The translations under genes were made by a program, and so were the position numbers. The notes beneath the pieces were generated by a model. The model worked only from the letters and a program-made list of their open reading frames with translations, was not told the origin of the DNA and did not search any database. Of a stretch of DNA of 64,000 bases, positions 44,235-52,611 are shown one piece after another. How positions within the stretch are numbered: the stretch's first letter is position 1; every line of letters begins with the position of its first letter. The stretch comes from JBHIKY01 sp042139015 (GTDB taxonomy: Bacteria > Bacillota > Bacilli > Bacillales > Marinococcaceae): positions 1 through 64,000 of the forward strand of contig NZ_JBHIKY010000011.1 of assembly GCF_042139015.1 (NCBI RefSeq), written 5' to 3'.

Positions 44235-45449
44235 CTACTCATTATCCAGTGGAGCGCTTCTTGCCCGTAGACTGGTCCGTTCATAGGAGGTAATATCAAG
44301 CTCTTCATTCAGCTGCACCTCATACACTCCCAGCAGTTCATCTTTTCCATAATTTTTCATGTGTTCTTTTTCTTCAATTACTTCCACTTCTACGTTCCAG
44401 CCTTCATCATCCTTTACAGAGGAGGTAATACGGTGCGGAGTGGAAACATAATCTGTAAAAAATTTATTTACCGTATCCATCACCAGCGTAACTGTCGGCT
44501 TTTTGTTAGAAGTTTTTTCGTCTTCTTCTTCGTCTTCTTCTTCGTCTTCCTCTTCTTCTTCGTCTTCTTCTTCGTCTTCTTCGTCCTCTTCGTCTTCTTC
44601 GTCCTCTTCTTCTTCTTCTTCTTCCTCGTCTACCTCTTCTTCTTCGTCCTCTTCTTCTTCTTCCTCGTCTACCTCTTCTTCTTCGTCCTCTTCTTCTTCT
44701 TCTTCCTCGTCTACCTCTTCTTCCTCATTTTCTTCACCGTTATTTTCTTCTTCCTCTTCTTCGTCTTCTTCTACAAGCTCATCTTCATTTTCTTGTTCTT
44801 CATTTTCTAAGTCTTCCTCTTGTTGTTTCTTCTTTTTATTACTCAACTTGGCTTTCGCCTCTTTCCCTTTTTTAATCGTCGCTTTTTTTGGTTCGCTGGC
44901 TGCTTCTGCTGTGTTTTCGTCGACATTTTCATCATCTTGAATTTTTTGCCCTGTGCGCTCGACACCTTTTCCAACAGAATTTTTTGCACTGTTCAATGTT
45001 GATTTAGCTTTTTTTACAGGAACCTTTCCTTTACTGACAGCCCCACTAACCTTATTTGCAGTTTTTAATTTATTTTTAGTAGAGGTGGCTTTTTTCTTTG
45101 CGCCTTCTGCTTTCTTTTTGGTGCTGCTTACTGCTTCCTCTGCGGCATCCGAAGCTTTATCCTTCGTTTTTTTCACAGGCTTTGCTGCCTGCTTTCCGGT
45201 TTTTTTCACAGGTTTAACAGCCTGCTTCACTGCGTGCTTCCCTGCTTTTTTTCCTACCTTTGCCGGCTTCGAAAGCTTTGAAGATGTCCCGCCTGTTTCT
45301 TCTCCACTTTCTTCTGAAGAATCATCTTTTTTAGAATTGTTTTGAAGACGTTTCTTCGTTTCTTTACTAATAAGAGGCAAGGCTCCTCCTATAAGACTTC
45401 CTGCTGCCATAAATGCATAGGTGAATTTTTCTGAATTATTATTTGCCAT
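44235..45449 (-). CDS. Gas vesicle protein: N-terminal P-like region, polyacidic stretch and C-terminal GvpO domain
   Basis: 404 aa, first gene of the operon. Residues 1-35 contain a short hydrophobic segment (YAFMAAGSLIGGALPLI); about 50-205 are Lys/Ala/Ser-rich, histone-H1-like (KPVKKTGKQAAKPVKKTK); about 211-312 are nearly all Glu and Asp with repeated VDEEEEEE units; 317-404 are a GvpO domain (VMDTVNKFFTDYVSTPHRIT, VEVEVIEEKEHMKNYGKDEL, GVYEVQLNEELDITSYERTS) close to that of gvpO. Position corresponds to gvpP of B. megaterium. Strong AAAGGTGG precedes the ATG. The opposing charge blocks suggest self-association or an acidic brush on the vesicle, an inference. Confidence 0.8.
   Translation of the reverse strand: MANNNSEKFTYAFMAAGSLIGGALPLISKETKKRLQNNSKKDDSSEESGEETGGTSSKLSKPAKVGKKAGKHAVKQAVKPVKKTGKQAAKPVKKTKDKASDAAEEAVSSTKKKAEGAKKKATSTKNKLKTANKVSGAVSKGKVPVKKAKSTLNSAKNSVGKGVERTGQKIQDDENVDENTAEAASEPKKATIKKGKEAKAKLSNKKKKQQEEDLENEEQENEDELVEEDEEEEEENNGEENEEEEVDEEEEEEEDEEEEVDEEEEEEDEEEEVDEEEEEEEEDEEDEEDEEDEEEDEEEEEDEEEDEEEDEKTSNKKPTVTLVMDTVNKFFTDYVSTPHRITSSVKDDEGWNVEVEVIEEKEHMKNYGKDELLGVYEVQLNEELDITSYERTSLRARSAPLDNE
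44515..44820 (-). repeat. Low-complexity GAA/GAG-GAC coding repeat (polyacidic tract)
   Basis: About 300 bp of trinucleotide-rich sequence (TCTTCTTCGTCTTCCTC on the plus strand) encode the Glu/Asp run. Blocks such as CTCGTCTACCTCTTCTTCTT recur at roughly 45-bp spacing, giving three VDEEEEE units. Replication slippage here could vary the length of the acidic arm. Confidence 0.85.
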
Positions 45450-45610
45450 CGGAAGCCTTCACCACCTTTCTCTAATTTCAGATAAGATTCGATGTTTCTT
45501 AATGAGCACTTTTCCCTTTAAATAAAAAAAGTATGTCAAATACGTATTAATCTTTTGAACTAATTATTTTCATATATCTTTGTAAGCTTCTATATTCCTT
45601 TAACCTTGTA

Positions 45611-45655
45611 GGTATTATTACTTACCTATAAAGGGTATTATTGCTAATAATTACC
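45611..45655. promoter_or_regulatory. Twin dyad sites upstream of the gvp operon
   Basis: GGTATTATTACTTACC (45611-45626) and GGTATTATTGCTAATAATTA-CC (45634-45655) share GGTATTATT and each end in TACC, forming two imperfect inverted repeats about 23 bp apart (start to start). They lie 160-205 bp upstream of the first gvp gene; a TTGACA box on the minus strand near 45533-45540 could be the gvp promoter -35. Candidate activator or repressor sites. Confidence 0.4.
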
Positions 45656-45704
45656 TAAAAAAAAACGCCCCTCTTCAGGAAGCATGATTTCCGAGACTTT
45701 CAAT

Positions 45705-46811
45705 CTATTTTTTTAATCCGGATCCGCAAAGCGATAAAACGATAGTTTCTTTCGTGTCGAACAGCCATTCTTTATTATTTTCAAAAGCTGTGTAAGTGGC
45801 GGCTGTAGTCGGCTCTACATAAAAGCCTTTTTCCGCAAGTCTTTTTTTTGCTTTCAGAATATCGCCTTCCGGTGCCGTAATAAAGGTCCCTCCTGTTTTA
45901 TTTACAGCCTCCATAATCTGTTCCGCTCTGGGGGGATTTTCGATGGCGATCCCTTCTGCGAGTGTGCCTTCGTTTTTTGCAGGAGTGATGTGTGAATTTT
46001 GTCGAAATGCTTCCGCAAGCGGAGCACACGGCTCGGCCTGCACTGCAGTAATTTTTGGGAGGGAAGTGATAAGCCCCGCGTTCATCAGATCTTGAAAACC
46101 GATAAATGCCCCAAGAACAAGCGTACCATTGCCGACCGGCAGAACGAGTGTGTCTGGAACCGTAAAATTCAGTTGTTCCCATATTTCAAAAGCGAATGTT
46201 TTCGTTCCTTCGTAGAAAAAAGGATTGTACACATGACTAGCGTAAAAATGCTTTTTCTCATCTACTGCAGTCATTGCTGCTTCCGCAGTATCTGCTCTCG
46301 AGCCCGGCACTTTTTGCAGCTCTGCCCCATGAGCTCTAATCTGTTCCAATTTTTTTTCAGAAGCCGATTCAGGTACATAAACATGGCAGGGGAGGCCAGC
46401 CCTTGCACAATAGGCTGCTATAGCTGTCCCTGCGTTCCCGCTGCTGTCCGCGATTACTTTTTCGGCTCCAAGCTCTTTTGCTTTTGCAATTAAAACAGCG
46501 GCGCCTCTGTCCTTAAACGATCCGGTCGGCATAAGGTAATCAAGCTTCACCAGAACATTCGGTTCATTTGTATCCAATGGAATGAGCGGGGTCATCCCTT
46601 CTCCTAACGTAACCTCATCAAGAACGCTTTCCTCTGCAAAAGGCAGAGCTTCGATATATCTGCTCATGACTGATGGACGTTCTTTTATTTTCTCTATTGG
46701 AAACGATACGTCGTACGGCTTCATCGTAAAAAGTCCCGCCTGCGGTCGCCACTCTGTTGAATTCGGTATGTACTCCCTGTTATCTACTGAACCTATAAAT
46801 CGATATTTCAC
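45705..46811 (-). CDS. Threonine synthase-like PLP-dependent enzyme
   Basis: 368 aa fold-type II PLP enzyme. The PLP lysine is Lys100 in TGSFKDRGA; SSGNAGTAIAAYCARAG binds the cofactor phosphate and LPVGNGTLVLGAFIGF is the glycine loop. Overall layout (TLGEGMTPLIPLD at about 68-80) is that of threonine synthase, which makes threonine from phosphohomoserine; related diaminopropionate or cysteate-type enzymes look similar. It is not next to hom or thrB, so I leave out a symbol. Confidence 0.8.
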   Translation of the reverse strand: MKYRFIGSVDNREYIPNSTEWRPQAGLFTMKPYDVSFPIEKIKERPSVMSRYIEALPFAEESVLDEVTLGEGMTPLIPLDTNEPNVLVKLDYLMPTGSFKDRGAAVLIAKAKELGAEKVIADSSGNAGTAIAAYCARAGLPCHVYVPESASEKKLEQIRAHGAELQKVPGSRADTAEAAMTAVDEKKHFYASHVYNPFFYEGTKTFAFEIWEQLNFTVPDTLVLPVGNGTLVLGAFIGFQDLMNAGLITSLPKITAVQAEPCAPLAEAFRQNSHITPAKNEGTLAEGIAIENPPRAEQIMEAVNKTGGTFITAPEGDILKAKKRLAEKGFYVEPTTAATYTAFENNKEWLFDTKETIVLSLCGSGLKK

Positions 46812-46825
46812 ATAATCTCCTCCTA

Positions 46826-46856
46826 ATGAAAAGATTCAGTCCGATGACTGAACCTT
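46826..46856 (-). terminator. Terminator after the peroxiredoxin gene
   Basis: On the minus strand GGTTCAGTC-ATC-GGACTGAATCTTTTC is an 8- to 9-bp hairpin with a short T run directly after the stop codon at 46857. Confidence 0.7.
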
Positions 46857-47336
46857 TTATGGCACATGTATCTGCTTGGCCAGCCTGCCGCATGCATCAA
46901 GTATGCTCTCATAGCTGGCTTTGTCATTTTCTTTAAAGCTCGTGTTCATATGAGCGATGTTCCCGTTTTTATCAATTAAATAACAAGAGCGGACCGCCAC
47001 TTCATCCTTTTCGTTGAACACTCCGTATTTCTTAACAGTTTCTTTGTGCCAATCCGCCAGGAGCGGGTAAGGCAGAGTTCCCAGACTTGCCGCAAAAACA
47101 TTCTGCGAATAAATGTGGTCGACACTGATGCCGAGCACCTCCGTATTACTTGCTTTTAACTTTTCATAATCCTCTTTCCAAGAGGTTAATTCCTTCATTC
47201 AGCCCGGTGTGAAATCTAATGGAAAAAATGCCAATAATATGTTTTTCAGCCCTCGGTAATCGGATAAGGATATATCGACTTTCGTGGTGGAAGGCAGTGT
47301 AAAATCCGGTGCTTTATCTCCAATCGTCAAACCCAT
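46857..47336 (-). CDS. Peroxiredoxin (AhpE/Bcp type) with TGA at the peroxidatic cysteine, candidate selenoprotein
   Basis: The frame from ATG 47336 to 46857 (159 residues) is one continuous peroxiredoxin: GLTIGDKAPDFTLPSTTKVD, then LLAFFPLDFTPG-[TGA]-MKELTSW, and GISVDHIYSQNVFAASLG, YPLLADWHKETVKKYGVFN, RSCYLIDKNGNIAHM. The TGA (47199-47201, codon 46) is exactly where the PxxxTxxC motif has its peroxidatic cysteine. A 6-bp hairpin with a GGA loop starts 13 bases after the TGA. This is the layout of bacterial Sec-peroxiredoxins. The alternative is a TGT/TGC-to-TGA mutation in a dead gene; an ATG right after the TGA would give only a 113-aa fragment without the active site. Whether selA, selB and selC exist lies outside the window. 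Confidence 0.65.
47171..47185 (-). promoter_or_regulatory. SECIS-like hairpin downstream of the in-frame TGA
   Basis: In the mRNA CCUCUU-GGA-AAGAGG forms a perfect 6-bp stem with a three-base loop starting GG. Nineteen bases separate the UGA from the loop, inside the window expected for bacterial SECIS elements (roughly 16-37). It lacks the bulged U of the E. coli fdhF element, which is not universal. Confidence 0.5.
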
Positions 47337-47406
47337 TTTACAAATCTCCTTTCTACGTTTATCTGCTTAGCTTTTCCTAAGAAAACGTGTTTACTCACAT
47401 GAAAAT

Positions 47407-47437
47407 TACATAGGAAAAAGTAGAAACGCACATACTT
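47407..47437 (+). promoter_or_regulatory. Candidate sigma-G promoter of sspH
   Basis: ACATA (about 47408-47412) and CATACTT (47431-47437) are spaced by 18 bases and resemble the sigma-G consensus (GHATR, 18 bp, CATWHTA). It lies about 30 bp upstream of the sspH start, which fits forespore expression. Confidence 0.5.
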
Positions 47438-47467
47438 TTACTAAACAAAGTTAAAGGAGATATTCCG

Positions 47468-47650
47468 ATGAATGTAAGCCGCGCCATCGATGTAGCAGAA
47501 TCACCGATTATGGTTAATGTAACGTATGACGGTACTCCCGTCTACATCCAGCATGTTGATAAAGAAAATGGCACCGCCAGAATATATGCCCTTGATGATC
47601 CTGACAATGAAATCACTGTAAGTATTAACTCGTTGGAAGAGCATTTCTAA
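47468..47650 (+). CDS. sspH: Small acid-soluble spore protein H
   Basis: 60 aa, closely following B. subtilis SspH: MNVSRAIDVAESP, VNVTYDGTPVYIQHVDKENG, TARIYALDDPDNEITVSINS. AAAGGAG precedes the ATG. Made in the forespore and packed in the spore core. It is divergent from the peroxiredoxin gene and followed by its own terminator. Confidence 0.94.
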   Translation: MNVSRAIDVAESPIMVNVTYDGTPVYIQHVDKENGTARIYALDDPDNEITVSINSLEEHF

Positions 47651-47778
47651 CTATTCGGGTTGTACGTGAAGAAATGGGCAGCCGCGGGCAGTTGTCCAGG
47701 CATTTTTTCCGATAAATGCCGGCCAGTTTTGAAAATAACCTCGTCGAATATTTTGTCCGCTTTGTTGCTTTGTTTATG

Positions 47779-47827
47779 TAAGCCGAGCTTCGCCATTTAG
47801 AATGGCGAATGACCCGGGCCGGGCTTT
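47779..47827 (+). terminator. Terminator downstream of sspH
   Basis: AAGCCGAG/CCGGGCTTT arms enclose a second hairpin CGCCATTTAGAATGGCG, followed by TTTATC. It also faces the end of the convergent Cys-rich gene and may serve both. Confidence 0.6.
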
Positions 47828-47844
47828 ATCTAGAGGGTAACAGA

Positions 47845-48564
47845 TCAGCTGTTTTCCATATCATCACAATTTGGCAGTATATGCACAATGACATACGTTA
47901 CTGTCAATTTGTTACCCGTATTACAGGTTGAGCAGATAAACCCAAAGGATAATACATTTTCGTTACAAAAATCCGGGCAGCTTTCCTCTGCATCCAGGCC
48001 TGTATAACAAAGAATTTCATCCACACACGTGGTATCGGAACAACTAAACGGTAAAGTATTCAGAGCTGAACAATTACTCTCTCCGTTGTTAAGAAATGTG
48101 TCCAGCTCAAAAGACAAATAATAGTTGATATATCCAGTTGCTCTTACCTCATTGACCATACAGGCGTTTGAAATCGTACCGCACGGAGTTACTGCATCTA
48201 CTTCAGTCGGAGTAGTACAGCAGCGCAGGAAGAATGGATCATTTAATACAGCTGTGATGAGTGGAGGCGATTCTCCACCAGCAATAGAATTTCTAGGCAG
48301 TTCTATTGTACACTGATCAAAAACAATACCTGGACATTCCGCTTGTTGAGCATTATAAAGGTATTCTCTTAACTCCTTCAAGTACTTTGCCTCCGCATTG
48401 CTGCATTTTCCATTTTTCGCTTGATCAAGAGCCTCCTCTAGTTTTTCTCTCATTTCATTTATCATATCATTATCACTATTATTGCCGGGACGTGTAATTT
48501 CGTCGTTCATTTCCACTTCTTCGTAATCATGATAAATTGGTGAGATTTTTCGCTTCCTTGACAT
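47845..48564 (-). CDS. Cysteine-rich hypothetical protein
   Basis: 239 aa, not recognised. Residues 1-75 are acidic and helical (MINEMREKLEEALDQAKNGK); residues 80-239 contain about 17 cysteines (FFLRCCTTPTEVDAVTPCGT, DTTCVDEILCYTGLDAEESC, GFICSTCNTGNKLTVTYVIV) and beta-rich segments. No signal peptide. AAAGGGG precedes the ATG. Cysteine-rich, non-secreted proteins next to spore genes are often spore coat or exosporium components, which I offer as an inference only. Confidence 0.6.
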   Translation of the reverse strand: MSRKRKISPIYHDYEEVEMNDEITRPGNNSDNDMINEMREKLEEALDQAKNGKCSNAEAKYLKELREYLYNAQQAECPGIVFDQCTIELPRNSIAGGESPPLITAVLNDPFFLRCCTTPTEVDAVTPCGTISNACMVNEVRATGYINYYLSFELDTFLNNGESNCSALNTLPFSCSDTTCVDEILCYTGLDAEESCPDFCNENVLSFGFICSTCNTGNKLTVTYVIVHILPNCDDMENS

Positions 48565-48644
48565 AAAAAAATCCCCTTTCTTTTCATAGAATTAGTACTG
48601 CACTAATAGATTATTCAGAAAGGGTTGAACCGTATAGGTAAAGC

Positions 48645-49361
48645 TTATACTACCTCTTCATCGATATCTTCGATGAGCTCCTCGAGCACATTCTTTTTTT
48701 CCTGGACGGCAGGGAGGTCTTTGACGGCGGATTGCTTTTCAATGGTTTGGATGAGTTCTTTGGTGTACGTTATTTCATCCTCTAAACCAGAGCCGCCGGG
48801 CTTGGGTGGAAATTGGTCTTTCATCGATTCCTGGTAGCGATACACTGTTTTACGCAACGATTTGGACTTGTCTTTGAGATAGTCCACCGGCGACTTGGAA
48901 TGAAAACGGGACGACGAATGCGTGGCGTCTACGATCAGCGTCTGAGAGGTGATGAGATTCTGTTCGACCGCCAATTCCACCGTTTTTTGGACCAGGATAT
49001 CCATTAAATCTTTATCGGACAGACGCAGCTTTCTAAATTTCGTTAACGAACTGGAATGGATCACGGGAGCCTCTGGAGTCAAATCTAAAAAATATTTAAA
49101 GGACAAATCAACCGCGGCCCGTTCGACCAGATCGGCATCCGATAGATCGTAGATTTGTTTTAACAGGACGTATTTAAACATACGTATGGGAGGTTCTGCC
49201 TGTCTTCCGTTATCTAAGCAATACTTGTCCTTCAACTCCTCTTCGACAAAGGAAAAATCCACGAGTTCTTTCATTTGTCGAAGAAAATGATCGTCTGGAA
49301 CAACCGCATCATAGAGGTCCATATAGGGACTTAAGGAAAGAGATAATTGGCTATGTAACAT
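48645..49361 (-). pseudogene. Truncated IS1182-family transposase
   Basis: 238 residues starting MLHSQLSLSLSPYMDLYDAV with GGGGAG before the ATG. It has the DUF772 N-terminal block (EEELKDKYCLDNGRQAEPPI, RMFKYVLLKQIYDLSDADLV) and the start of the DDE domain (TLIVDATHSSSRF) but stops at 48645; IS1182 transposases are usually about 450-480 aa, so the C-terminal half with the remaining catalytic residues is missing. Non-functional remnant. Confidence 0.85.
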
Positions 49362-49426
49362 GAGTACTCCCCGCTTTTTCATTTGATAGGTTTAGTATAC
49401 CTCTTTTCTCTACACAAAAAGAAAAA

Positions 49427-49454
49427 AACTCGAAAACGGTACCGTTTTCGAGTT
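49427..49454. terminator. 28-bp perfect palindrome at the IS1182 end
   Basis: The core CTCGAAAACGGTACCGTTTT is part of a perfect inverted repeat flanked by A-rich and T/A-rich runs. Insertion sequences of this family often carry such a hairpin to block transcription entering from outside. Confidence 0.65.
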
Positions 49455-49497
49455 GAAAAAAATGAAATGGACTCTTGGGGGACTTTTTCAGCAGCCT

Positions 49498-49790
49498 CCT
49501 TGCATTTCCCGCGGGCGTCTCATGATTTTTGACAATCTATTCGTGTAAAATATGCGGGCAGAGTTAATAGGAACCAGAATAATTATAGGAATTAGGTAAT
49601 TTGTAAGATAAACTTTTAATATAAGGATATATGGAGGACTGAATAGATTTTACAATTTTAGGAAAATAAATCCATGTCTTTGAGAAAGTAAGTAATAATT
49701 ATCGCTTCTTGAGCCAAGAAGAAAAAAAGCAGCGTTAAAAGAATTGCTCCTTCTACACTGCGCTATCATTCCTACTGTATGGAATCGAAA
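49498..49790. other. Gene-free gap next to the IS remnant
   Basis: AT-rich sequence with no open frame of protein-like character. A short inverted repeat TTCTTGAGCCAAGAA followed by an A run lies at about 49705-49726 and could help end the rifampin phosphotransferase transcript. Nothing else recognised. Confidence 0.35.
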
Positions 49791-52400
49791 TTACAAAATT
49801 TCGATGTAGCCTTCTGTTCCATGTACACGAATGCGCTGCCCATCTTTTATCAACGAGGCAGCATTTTCCACTCCAACCACTGCCGGCAGGCCATATTCAC
49901 GTGCGATAACTGCACCATGGGTCATCAGCCCGCCAACTTCAGTAACCAGGCCTTTAATGGAGACAAATAATGGTGTCCAGCTGGGGTCAGTATAAGAGGT
50001 GACTAAAATATCTCCACTTTCCAGCTCAGCATCTTCCATGTTTAAGATGACACGTGCTCGACCCTCTACCATTCCGGAAGAAACCGGGAGACCTGCAATA
50101 GCATCGGCTGGGAGATTTTCGCGTTTGTACTCCCCTGCAATGATTTCCCCATCAGAAGTGATAACACGTGGAGGCGTGAATTTTTCATATGATTTGTATT
50201 CGTCTTTTCGTTCGCTGATAAATTGATAATCCAGTTTATTCGTGCGTACGACTTCGTGTAGTTCTTCAAAAGAGAGATAATATATATCTTCGACTTCATG
50301 AATGACGTTGGCTTTTACGAGTTCTTCAGCTTCTTTTAATATAGCCTGCTTATAAACGAAATAACGATTAACCATGAAGTATTTTGGATATTCCCGATAA
50401 CCGATGAAGTTCCGTAGGAGTTTAATCATTCGTTTTGTTTCTTCAGCCTTCTGTCCGCCATCCGGTAATTTCTTCAATCGAACTAATAACTCTTCTTCTT
50501 TTTCCAACGCTTCCTGTCGACCCTGCTCAAATTTCCGAGTGCCTGCATTAGGCTCAAAGTTTTTTATATTACCAAGAATCATAGGGACAAGTATAGTTGG
50601 TTTTTCACTCCAGCGAGGTTTAGTAATATCGATTTCTCCGGTACATCTCATTCCGTATTTGCTGAGATACTCATACATAGTGTCCCGTGCTTCCCGTCCA
50701 CCATCAAACTTAACCAGTTCATCCAAAAAGTTATCATCTTTTACTTTCTGTAAATAATTCAGTACTTCTGGGTAAGGACGAATCACATCTGCGACATCCA
50801 AAAGCGCCAGACCCATTTCCGAAGTAATATTGTTTGGGACAGATTGAGAAAGCGTATCTGCTGCGTTTTTCTCACCAAGCCACTTGTTCATTTTTTCATT
50901 GATCCATGATACTGCATCCATAGCAGCCGTAATCACACCCATACTTTGGGGAGCAAATAAATTCTTTTTCAATTGCTGAATATCTTCTAGGATAAAATCA
51001 AATAAATCTGACCCTGACTTCGTTTGGATGTTTTGTTTCACATGATCTATCGATTCTTGACTGCTCTTAATCAAATCAGAAACGATGGACGGATCGTTTT
51101 CCACCTGTGCTCCCTGAGACGACTTACCTTTATTGCTTTGACTGGCACTCCGATCTTTTTTGTCATTTGGTAACGGTTTAATGAAATCCCTTCGCTCTAA
51201 TATGGTCATTAAAGCATCTTTCATAAGTGGATCGTGATTACCCATGGCGTTTAATAAATTTTCTCTGCTGGCAGAGGAAGCCAGATGTTGTGTAACATCA
51301 ACAAACAACCTTCCGCCGGCTATGCGCATCGGTGCAGAAGTCGTTAACAGCCAAAAAGACAATCCGAGAGGTTTAATGGAATCGGTCATCATTTGTTGAT
51401 GGCCGACAGATACGTAAACGTGATTTTCCTGGTCATTTGCCTCAGGGATCGGGTACAGCGTGGTAATTGGCCTACTTTGGACGATATAAAATATACCATC
51501 CGCCATGCACCATTCGATATCCTGCGGAGAGCCAAAATAAGCCTCGATCTGTCTTCCTATCCGTGACAGCTGTCGGATTTGTTCGTCCGTCAGTGCCTGG
51601 GTCATTTGCTGGTGGGAATCGATCTGCCTGGTCTCTGTTCCGCAGTTTTTTCGTCCATAGACAGCCAATTTTTGGGCGGCTATCGTCTTATCGACGATTT
51701 CCTTTTCCTGTACTTTATAACAATCGGCAGAGACTAAGCCGGATACCAGCGCTTCTCCAAGGCCGAAACCGGCTTCAATTGACAATAGCTTTCGGTTAGA
51801 AGTAATCGGATCAGCTGTAAATAAAATTCCTGAAGCTTGTGGGGAAACCATCTTTTGAATGATAACGGATAAATAAACATCACGGTGGCTGAATCCATTT
51901 TGCATCCGATAAATTACTGCACGATCCGTAAACAGAGACGCCCAGCACTTGCTGATATGCTGCATGACTGACCCTATGCCTATGACATTTAAATAGGTAT
52001 TCTGCTGGCCAGCAAAAGAGGCATGGGGTAAATCTTCAGCAGTGGCACTAGAACGCACTGCATAAGCCTGATCATCTCCATATCGGGATAGAATTCGAGT
52101 AACTTCTTTTACAGCTTCGGGAGGAATTTCTGCTGCCAAAATGAGTTTCCGGATCTTCCTGCTGATAATTCCTATTTGATCTCGATCCTCTGCATTCAGC
52201 AGTGTTAGTTGATTCAATAATGTGTGGAAGTCTTCATTATTTTCGAGTGCCTTTCTATAAACGTTTGTCGTAACGCAAATACCTTCCGGCACCTGAATTC
52301 CTTCAATTCTTGATAATGCTCCTAAATTTGCCCCTTTTCCTCCGGCTATCATTTGATTCGTTTTATCAATCTCGAGAAACTCCAAAGTATACCGTCCCAT
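49791..52400 (-). CDS. rph: Rifampin phosphotransferase (rifamycin-inactivating)
   Basis: 869 aa, the usual length. Three parts in order: ATP-grasp domain (GGKGANLGALSRIEGIQVPE, SSATAEDLPHASFAGQQNTY, EAGFGLGEALVSGLVSADCY), a rifamycin-binding middle domain (about 315-755) and a swivelling His domain with GGLMTHGAVIAREYGLPAVV; the phospho-carrier His is about residue 828. The enzyme transfers the beta-phosphate of ATP to rifampin. The family resembles PEP synthase, but the length and the middle domain favour RPH. GGAGGG precedes the ATG at 52400. Likely confers rifamycin tolerance. Confidence 0.88.
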   Translation of the reverse strand: MGRYTLEFLEIDKTNQMIAGGKGANLGALSRIEGIQVPEGICVTTNVYRKALENNEDFHTLLNQLTLLNAEDRDQIGIISRKIRKLILAAEIPPEAVKEVTRILSRYGDDQAYAVRSSATAEDLPHASFAGQQNTYLNVIGIGSVMQHISKCWASLFTDRAVIYRMQNGFSHRDVYLSVIIQKMVSPQASGILFTADPITSNRKLLSIEAGFGLGEALVSGLVSADCYKVQEKEIVDKTIAAQKLAVYGRKNCGTETRQIDSHQQMTQALTDEQIRQLSRIGRQIEAYFGSPQDIEWCMADGIFYIVQSRPITTLYPIPEANDQENHVYVSVGHQQMMTDSIKPLGLSFWLLTTSAPMRIAGGRLFVDVTQHLASSASRENLLNAMGNHDPLMKDALMTILERRDFIKPLPNDKKDRSASQSNKGKSSQGAQVENDPSIVSDLIKSSQESIDHVKQNIQTKSGSDLFDFILEDIQQLKKNLFAPQSMGVITAAMDAVSWINEKMNKWLGEKNAADTLSQSVPNNITSEMGLALLDVADVIRPYPEVLNYLQKVKDDNFLDELVKFDGGREARDTMYEYLSKYGMRCTGEIDITKPRWSEKPTILVPMILGNIKNFEPNAGTRKFEQGRQEALEKEEELLVRLKKLPDGGQKAEETKRMIKLLRNFIGYREYPKYFMVNRYFVYKQAILKEAEELVKANVIHEVEDIYYLSFEELHEVVRTNKLDYQFISERKDEYKSYEKFTPPRVITSDGEIIAGEYKRENLPADAIAGLPVSSGMVEGRARVILNMEDAELESGDILVTSYTDPSWTPLFVSIKGLVTEVGGLMTHGAVIAREYGLPAVVGVENAASLIKDGQRIRVHGTEGYIEIL

Positions 52401-52611
52401 TACAATCCCTCCCATTTTTCGCTTAATACGAGGACAAATCACACGAGAAAATTATTCACTTTCTCCAACCAATTTCGTTTACTTATATCATCGAAAAAAC
52501 AGCTGCATTTGATTAATACTAACCATTTATTTTTTAAAAAAACAGTCTGAAAATCGTTAGTTTATCATGGTATAATTAAAGTAGAGAAAGAGGATGAGAC
52601 AATGACAAATG

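Larger units (their letters stand above)
48645..49497 (-). mobile_element. Remnant of an IS1182-family element
   Basis: Right end is seen: GGGGGACTTTTTCAGCAGCC at about 49477-49496 resembles IS1182-type terminal repeats. Upstream of the transposase lies a perfect 28-bp palindrome (49427-49454). The left end and the second half of the gene are gone; sequence resumes near 48640 next to the Cys-rich gene. Confidence 0.75.

Noticed and set aside
44503..44940. 145-codon forward frame made almost only of serine
   Set aside because: It is the antisense of the polyacidic GvpO coding sequence, where GAA/GAG codons read as TTC/CTC or serine codons; no ribosome site.
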